Positions 58,255 to 64,000 of a DNA stretch of 64,000 nt are shown here, piece by piece. Position 1 is the stretch's first letter. Each line of letters begins with the position of its first letter. The translations under genes were made by a program, and so were the position numbers. This stretch comes from Lineus longissimus (Eukaryota > Nemertea > Pilidiophora > Heteronemertea > Lineidae): contig NC_088321.1 in assembly GCF_910592395.1 (NCBI RefSeq), positions 13,578,001 to 13,642,000 of the forward strand, in the 5' to 3' direction. A model generated the notes under the pieces. The model was given only the letters and a program-made list of their open reading frames with translations. It was not told the DNA's origin and did no database searches.

Positions 58255-59113
58255 TCATATTTTTGATTTAAAACAGAAGCAGTACAAACAGTAGAAACAC
58301 GAAATCATGTTTGGGATTAACGTGGCTGCGAATCCAAACGAGCGATATGCAGGCCCGATGTGATAGCCAATCAGAAAACAGATCCGCGCAAGCAGAAATT
58401 CTATGCAAAGCAACGGAATGACCTTGAGATCACGTGACTGTAACCATGCTGACAGGTATAGCTGAACTGCAGATGCTATGCAAAACTGTTCGAGAGTATT
58501 TTGGAGGAATCGGATGTTGATTTTCATGAAGTCGTTTTCCTTTCCGAGGAGGGGGTTGATGGCTTGGGTGGTAAAGCGCCAATGCGCCACGAGAATTATC
58601 CCAACCACCAGTGGCACTAGATTAAGAATTTGCCACTTCAATGTGAAGGTCAGCTTTGCAGTGAAGTCAAGGTCACCTGAAATGAAAAGGTCAAGGTCAA
58701 AGATCAAAGTCCCCCTTCACAGGTGAGGTGTTCACGGAAACCTTATTCACCGGTGGGGTTGTCATGGAAGCCTCATTCACAGGCGCAGTTTTACGAAAGA
58801 CCGGAATACATTTTTTTACGGGTGTAGAAGTAGAAAATGCCCCCTCCCCCCGAAATCTTTTCTGGGGTTATGAATAAATCTAGTTCTTGTGCATTCGCAG
58901 GAGACTAGCACTTTAGGTTTGTAGACGAAGCTGGTGATTTTGAATGGGAAAATTAAGAACACACTTACCTTGCGGGACCTCTATCGGTAGATAATGGAAA
59001 CCGAAATAGATGAAAGCCAGGCTAGTGGTGATTCCAATTGGTATAAAGAACTTGACGATCCCTTGATTCTTTCTAAAGTTCTCTACTTGGATTTTCTCTT
59101 CTTTCTCCGACAT
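58255..59113 (-). CDS. MAPEG-family membrane protein, TMEM79-like, copy B
   Basis: Two coding exons: 59113-58969 (145 bases, the same length as in copy A) and 58676-58255, giving 188 residues. It starts MSEKEEKIQ, as copy A starts MPEKEQKM, and shares LPIEVPQG at the exon end, LTFTLKWQILN, INPLLG, RFLQNTLEQF, LKVIPLLC, RICFLIGYHIG and YRSFGF. Membrane segments are in the same places. Intron position and phase are identical, so A and B are tandem duplicates that have since diverged, mainly in the loops and last segment. An acceptor (TTTTTTATAG) 18 bases before the ATG indicates a non-coding first exon here too. Confidence 0.75.
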
Positions 59114-59167
59114 GATTAGCTGGTTGTAATCTATAAAAAAAACATTACGTTTCTTGCCTTGGCTGGT

Positions 59168-59300
59168 TTAGGGCTTTCGACCTCCATGAAGGCTGTTTCA
59201 TGGGGTCGAGTCGATGTAATCAAGATTCGCTCTGATAAACCTTTGACAAGACAGTAAAACAATTGGAAGTTTGGCCCGATGCGAACGGGCTTTGTTTAAA
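59168..59300 (+). repeat. Interspersed repeat R1, copy 3
   Basis: GAAGGCTGTTTCATGGGGTC, AATCAAGATTCGCTCTGATAA and GATGCGAACGGGCTTTGTTTA parallel the copy starting at 59590. Confidence 0.6.
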
Positions 59301-59589
59301 GGTAACACACATGTACTGGCCTAGGACTGAGAATTCTGCTGCGCGGTATGGGGCAAACCAACGCAATGGGACTGTTTCCTTAAGCTGGGTTGACATACGG
59401 TGTCACTTGTAACGTCTCACGTAAAGAAAGATAATAGCCAACATATTGCAACTCCTTAGTTTTTTGCCCATAGGACGACGGGCATGATCTTCAAATATTA
59501 GTCAAATTTCAATGAATTCTGCATACCTGTGGCGAACTTTTGCTTCTTAGATGGCTATGGAATCGAAAATGTAGCATTAATCTACATTG

Positions 59590-59780
59590 TATTTCCCTTT
59601 GACCCCTCATGAAAGCTGTCTTGTGGGGGTCGATTTCATCAAGATTTGCCCGGATAACCCGTAGTGCAATGAAAGTGTATAGGCCTAGGTACGAACGGGC
59701 TTTGTTCAAAGAATTGGGCTGGACACGAATTCTATTATCTGCGATGTAAGGGGCAAAAACGTAATGAACCAAATAGTTAC
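59590..59780 (+). repeat. Interspersed repeat R1, copy 4
   Basis: GAAAGCTGTCTTGTGGGGGTC, ATCAAGATTTGCCCGGATAA, ACGAACGGGCTTTGTTCAAAG, then GGGCAAAAACGTAATG. The copies at 59.2 and 59.6 kb lie in tandem and the one at 7.8 kb is inverted. Confidence 0.6.
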
Positions 59781-60298
59781 CCCACCAGCACAGTGGTATA
59801 ATCAAGTATGTGGTCGGGTTCTCCGCCGCGTCAGCTGAGGCCCGTGTGTTTACACCGTGTTTACTCCCGCCAACGACCAAAAGGCCTATATACAGTATAC
59901 AAATCGAATGGCCTATATAATTTAATTTAATGAATACTTGATTAGACACTAGATGAAATTATATATATCCATTACAGCACTGTAATTTGTATGAAAGTTG
60001 ACCTCATTCTGACCTATGTATGCCAAACCCAGTTTTGTAATTATCTCGGGGTGATTAGCAGGCAGATATCCCCCAATTTGCCAGTTGTACCTGACTGGCA
60101 TGTAGGGTGTGCAACTTTTAGCAGACCAGTAAAAGGGCGACATCATTTTGACTTCGAGAAAACGCCGAGAGGACTGTTGGGAGTGTATATTTCACACTAG
60201 TTACACTCCGAACGCAGTAGACCGGCCTCGTTCCTCACAAAAGGGGACTAAATTAGGATGACGCAATGGGCTGCCCTGGGAGTCTAACAGGAGTCGGA

Positions 60299-60405
60299 GG
60301 CTTTTTCCGACTTCTTAACGGTTTCTCTAACTATTTCCTTTCAGGGAAAAGTCGGATAAATCAGGGAAATTTAGAGAAACCGTTATGATGTCGCAAAAAG
60401 CCTTG
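60299..60405. repeat. Fold-back repeat R3
   Basis: GGCTTTTTCCGACTTCTTAA and CGGTTTCTCTAA near 60299-60335 are inverted as TTAGAGAAACCG and TGTCGCAAAAAGCC near 60370-60405. The segment also matches 10260-10400. Confidence 0.6.
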
Positions 60406-60509
60406 TTTTGAACAACCGGGCTCTCTTCTATTTTCAACTAAATCCGTAAAATGTCAGGCTATTTGCTGTTTTTTCTTGAAAATGGCAAATACACTTGCCA
60501 TGGACAACT

Positions 60510-60797
60510 CAGTGTTGCGGAAGCTCTTTCTCCAGAATGTCCAGGGTATTGTGCAAATTTCGGTGCAACTTTTTTTCAGTGTTTCCGTTTCTGAGTGTTT
60601 CCTCCTAGGAACGCTGATAAAAAAGAGTTTTGTACGCTTTTCGGTGTTTCCCCAGTGTTGCGGAAGCTCTTTCTCCAGAATATCCAGGGTTGCGAAAATT
60701 TCGGTGCAACATTTTTTCAGTGTTTCGGTTTTTTAGTGTTTCCCCTTGAGGTTTATGAACGCTGAAAGACAGATTGACACGTTTTCTCTTTCCCCCA
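60510..60797 (+). repeat. Two-copy tandem duplication, 143-bp period
   Basis: CAGTGTTGCGGAAGCTCTTT begins both copies (60510 and 60653), followed in each by CTCCAGAAT.TCCAGGG, ATTTCGGTGCAAC, TTTTTTCAGTGTTTC, TGAGTGTTTCC or its variant, and GAACGCTGA. No coding content. Confidence 0.8.
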
Positions 60798-60799
60798 TT

Positions 60800-63370
60800 C
60801 ACTGTCTTCCAAGCTGACAGTTGTATGGAAACACCAGAATATGTGGAACAACCAAAACGTCACACCGACTTGTGCCAAAAATAAAAAGAAGAAGAATTAA
60901 GTACAATGTATTTGCACAAGCAATACTAAATTTTATTTACAAAATTAATTAGTGTATGAAAATATACATGTACTAGCATTGTACCCGTGGCGCAGGCAGG
61001 TTCAAATGGGCTATACCTTGAATAGATTGAATTGCAATGAAAATATAATGCAATATCAAAGGAGCAATATCGAAGAGACAAATTAAACCAACCATTTGTC
61101 CACAGACTCGGACCCTGTGGCGTGCTGTATGCGTGCATATAAAAGTAAATCAATTGGTCCGAATGAGATGATGAGGCAATGTGAATATACCTCGTTCCTT
61201 AGTCAGCAATATGCCCCTTTTTATACGGAGATGAAGGAGAACCCAGATAGGCCTTCACATGTCGGCCTCCAAATGGCTCGGACCAATTGCACTATCACTA
61301 CTAAAACTTTAAAATGCGTGCTCCTCCTACATGTAGCATGATCTCGGGCAAGGCACTTAGTCGACAGGCAAGCTAGAAGTTCAGCAAAGTAAGCAGCTCC
61401 TTGATAAGGCCATGCCAAGTTCAGAGTGCCTCTTCAGATACATCAAGTTTTGAAAGCTGTGTGGTGAGCACATAAACATACCATTGAACATTAATTTGAA
61501 AATCCCTTCATAATCAAGGGCTAGCTCTGGCTAATACAGTACCAATATACGATAGACCATCAATTTGACCCCAGCTCCTTACTGCGGGAAAACCCAAGTC
61601 CAGCAACCAAAAGTATCAAAATACATTTTTGTTTACATTTGAACTGCACACATGCGTTTGTTTACAATTTCTTTCCCGCGAAATCTCGAAGATCAGGTGA
61701 CCTACAATCGTGGATTGAAAATAACATTAACCTTGGTTCAGCAGGTCAACACGTGTACAGGCTGTTCCAATCATCCCCCTACAGCCAGCCGTTCAACAGG
61801 TAGTGTTAGTCACCCCACAGGGAGTGCAGGTGATTCATTAATCCCCTGCATAACTGAACAGCAATGGCTTGGCTTCCGTGAGTGATAAGGAGAATTGACC
61901 GTGTCCGATTAAAAATCCCTCATTACTGCTCCGCTGAAGTAAATTTCCGAAAATAAACATGACGTTGCATCAGGATAACATATCACCTGCAAACGTGCAA
62001 AATTTCGAGACGAAACACGACCCCCAAATGGCACTTTAGCGAGCCGCCTTATAGTATTATGATATAGATGCATAAAATCAAATAGGCATGTCTGTCTTAC
62101 ATATCCTGGCAGGCGGGGTGGGGGGGGGGGGGGGTCCTAAATATAGTGCACTCTAAACTTTTTAGATTTTCATTATGAAATATTGATAAGTCGTTCATTT
62201 TTGACAGGGTATCGGGCAAAGAGCAAGCGTTTCGCACTTTCAGACATGTTGGTAACTAGGGAAGACCCCACCCTAGGCCCCATATTCAGTGGCCACGTCA
62301 ATAAGACCAAGCTATGTAGCTGTTGTATCAAAACCTATTAAGTAGGTCAAGATTGGATGAACCCCTTAAATATGTTTTTGCTATTATTCACCTCTTACGG
62401 CGGCTACAGAAACTACAGTTGACAGAATATGATGGGGTATTTACAACGAATTATTTACAAATCGAAGGTTCATTTACAGGAACTATTTATGTGGCACTGC
62501 TGATAGCTATGGCAATTAGTGCGCCCCAGAAAGGGGAAGATATTTGCAGTATAAAAAGTAATAGACAACGAAATTTGTATGAATCAAAACAGATCTATGA
62601 GGTCTGGACCTATTACACCACTGGTGCAGCTCTATTTTCTAATGCATCATGATCAAGGGAGACTTCTCTGATAAGAGAACTGTAGAGAAGCAAAATGGCA
62701 GGCGCGTCCTTTTTAAAGGCTTTCATCTTATTCTATACAGGTATAACAATAAAAAAAATATATCACAGTTTATCATTATCAACATCAACAACGGAATGGT
62801 AGAAAACACAGAATTCCACTCCCTATACTTTCGAGGAATCATAATTCATTGAAATTGTCTAAAAGTTTTTTAATAGCTTCACTAATGCACTTAATTTTAG
62901 TGACGAAACAGCTTGCTCCCTATGATAATACAGGGGAAAAGCTCACAATGTTACCTTTTCATGGGTATTTCGAAATATGCCTCTCAATTCTTTCCTTTCA
63001 TTTTTTAATAATCATTCCTTCTGGAGTGTAAATTCATTTGCGAAAGTACATTAGGCGAAAGGAATGAGGGTCTCCATAATCTGAAAGTAGCCCACCATAC
63101 GTTTGGGAATAAAGAATGTTCGTTAATCACATAGCAAACGGTCGAAGAAAATCCTCCCTCTACGAGCTCGGATCAATGAGGTCAGACAGTTTGCGGGTGG
63201 TGGAGGGTGCAATATCCCCTCTGCACAATGTTGCATCCGACTGAGCATGCTCTACAAGGTCCAAGTCGTTCAAAAATATAGGATGCCCGTTGTCCTTAAC
63301 ATTCCTAACTGTTACGTCAAGTATCCATAAAGACGTTTTTTCGTTTAGTTCGAAACCCCATTGATATTTT
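60800..63370. other. Stretch without a recognised gene
   Basis: ORFs up to 109 codons (62323-62652 plus) show no family motif. A 15-base G run lies at 62120-62134. The part next to 63381 may be the 3' UTR of the gene at the right edge. Confidence 0.4.
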
Positions 63371-63380
63371 TCACGTTACA

Positions 63381-63998
63381 CTAATGAGTCTTCTTATTCT
63401 TACGTATCATCGGCGACAAAATATCTTCCTCGCTGTCGGACTCCATTTTGAATGGCGTTACGGTGGTAACACCGTCAGTTCCGTCTCTTGACACGAAAGC
63501 GGTCGTATTGAAATCGGAATCCTTCGGCTGTTTCATTGTTTGGAGCAGATCTAGTTTGTCACCTTCCCACATGATGGCACCATCGACGGAGTCCTTCTCT
63601 TCATTGCCGTTAGGGACCGCCAGTGGTTCGAGGTCATCTACCGAATCGTGTTTTGCTTTCTCAACAGATGGCGCTTCGATCCCGTTTTCGTCATTATGCG
63701 GATGTTCCAATGTGTCGACAGGTCTGTTTCGCCTACCGAGCCGGCGTGACGGTCTTTCGTCGTGCTTTGCCCAGAATCCACCATCATCTAGCGAGTCCCT
63801 CTTCGATGCTTGTCTATCTCTTGCCATGAAATTATTCAGTGAGTCGTTCTGCTGATCATCATGTGGAGGCGACACTGTATGTCGGGCCGCCATGTTGTTG
63901 TTTGCATCACCGTTGACCTCTTTGTGTTGCGTTCTTGTTGCATCGAATCGTGAAGGAGGGATTAACGGATTAGTGGGAGTATTCTCATTGCCTTTCTC
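63381..63998 (-). CDS. C-terminal end of a larger acidic protein (cut by window edge)
   Basis: The frame ending at 63381 stays open to the window edge, well past the first ATG at 63893, so this is the last exon, or part of it, of a longer protein. The visible 205 residues are hydrophilic and probably disordered, with no membrane segment. A short Asp-Ser-Leu/Val-(Asp/Asn)2 motif recurs (NDSLNN, RDSLDDGG, HDSVDDL, KDSVDG), and the end is acidic then basic (MESDSEEDILSP, MIRKNKKTH). These are plausible kinase or adaptor sites of a cytoplasmic tail. I do not recognise the protein. The opposing plus-strand ORF is a shadow. Confidence 0.6.
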   Translation of the reverse strand, partial: EKGNENTPTNPLIPPSRFDATRTQHKEVNGDANNNMAARHTVSPPHDDQQNDSLNNFMARDRQASKRDSLDDGGFWAKHDERPSRRLGRRNRPVDTLEHPHNDENGIEAPSVEKAKHDSVDDLEPLAVPNGNEEKDSVDGAIMWEGDKLDLLQTMKQPKDSDFNTTAFVSRDGTDGVTTVTPFKMESDSEEDILSPMIRKNKKTH

Positions 63999-64000
63999 TT

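Noticed and set aside
1-64000. CRISPR array, bacterial operon, rRNA genes
   Set aside because: Tandem repeats lack the regular repeat-spacer structure, genes are intron-split, and no rRNA-like stretch was seen.

Overview
The window reads as nuclear DNA of a multicellular marine-type invertebrate (lophotrochozoan, amphioxus or hemichordate are all possible; the sequence alone does not decide). Genes are split by introns with GT/AG boundaries and lie far apart. The background is AT-rich and full of fold-back MITEs, tandem duplications, a tRNA-derived SINE, long poly-C/poly-G tracts and the ACATGT palindrome. There are no bacterial operons and no CRISPR array. Most long ORFs are chance ORFs and are not annotated.

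Layout. 1-20.5 kb: no recognisable gene; palindromic and dispersed repeats. 20.54-21.93 kb: a DNA-transposon-like unit bounded by TTAA and perfect 19-bp inverted termini, enclosing a THAP zinc-finger ORF (minus) and a broken acidic N-terminal fragment resembling invertebrate P2X7-like proteins (plus). 22-25.7 kb: duplications and MITEs. 25.73-31.68 kb: a GC-rich island that is a decayed endogenous Maverick/Polinton-adintovirus-type element. A truncated protein-primed DNA polymerase B fragment lies in the middle, flanked on each side by divergent copies of a core-protein-like gene plus major capsid gene in opposite orientation. 31.7-41 kb: no gene recognised; a 27-bp minisatellite at 35.2 kb.

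41.2-45.1 kb: the last three coding exons of a small cysteine-containing protein, found from splice phase and reading frame rather than from a long ORF. 45-52.4 kb: repeats, including a 1.58-kb unit with perfect 30-bp inverted termini and a head-to-head pair of SINEs. 52.47-54.93 kb: a complete four-exon gene for a secreted protein of about 425 residues, probably a TIM barrel followed by a Thr/Pro-rich linker and a six-cysteine tail. 55.78-59.11 kb: two tandem minus-strand two-exon genes for MAPEG-family membrane proteins (TMEM79-like). 63.38 kb to the right edge: the acidic, disordered C-terminal end of a larger minus-strand protein.

The cellular genes do not form an obvious pathway; the two TMEM79-like genes are clear local duplicates. 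The most notable items are the inverted arrangement of the endogenous viral element, the TTAA-bounded THAP unit, and the unassigned secreted TIM-barrel-like gene.
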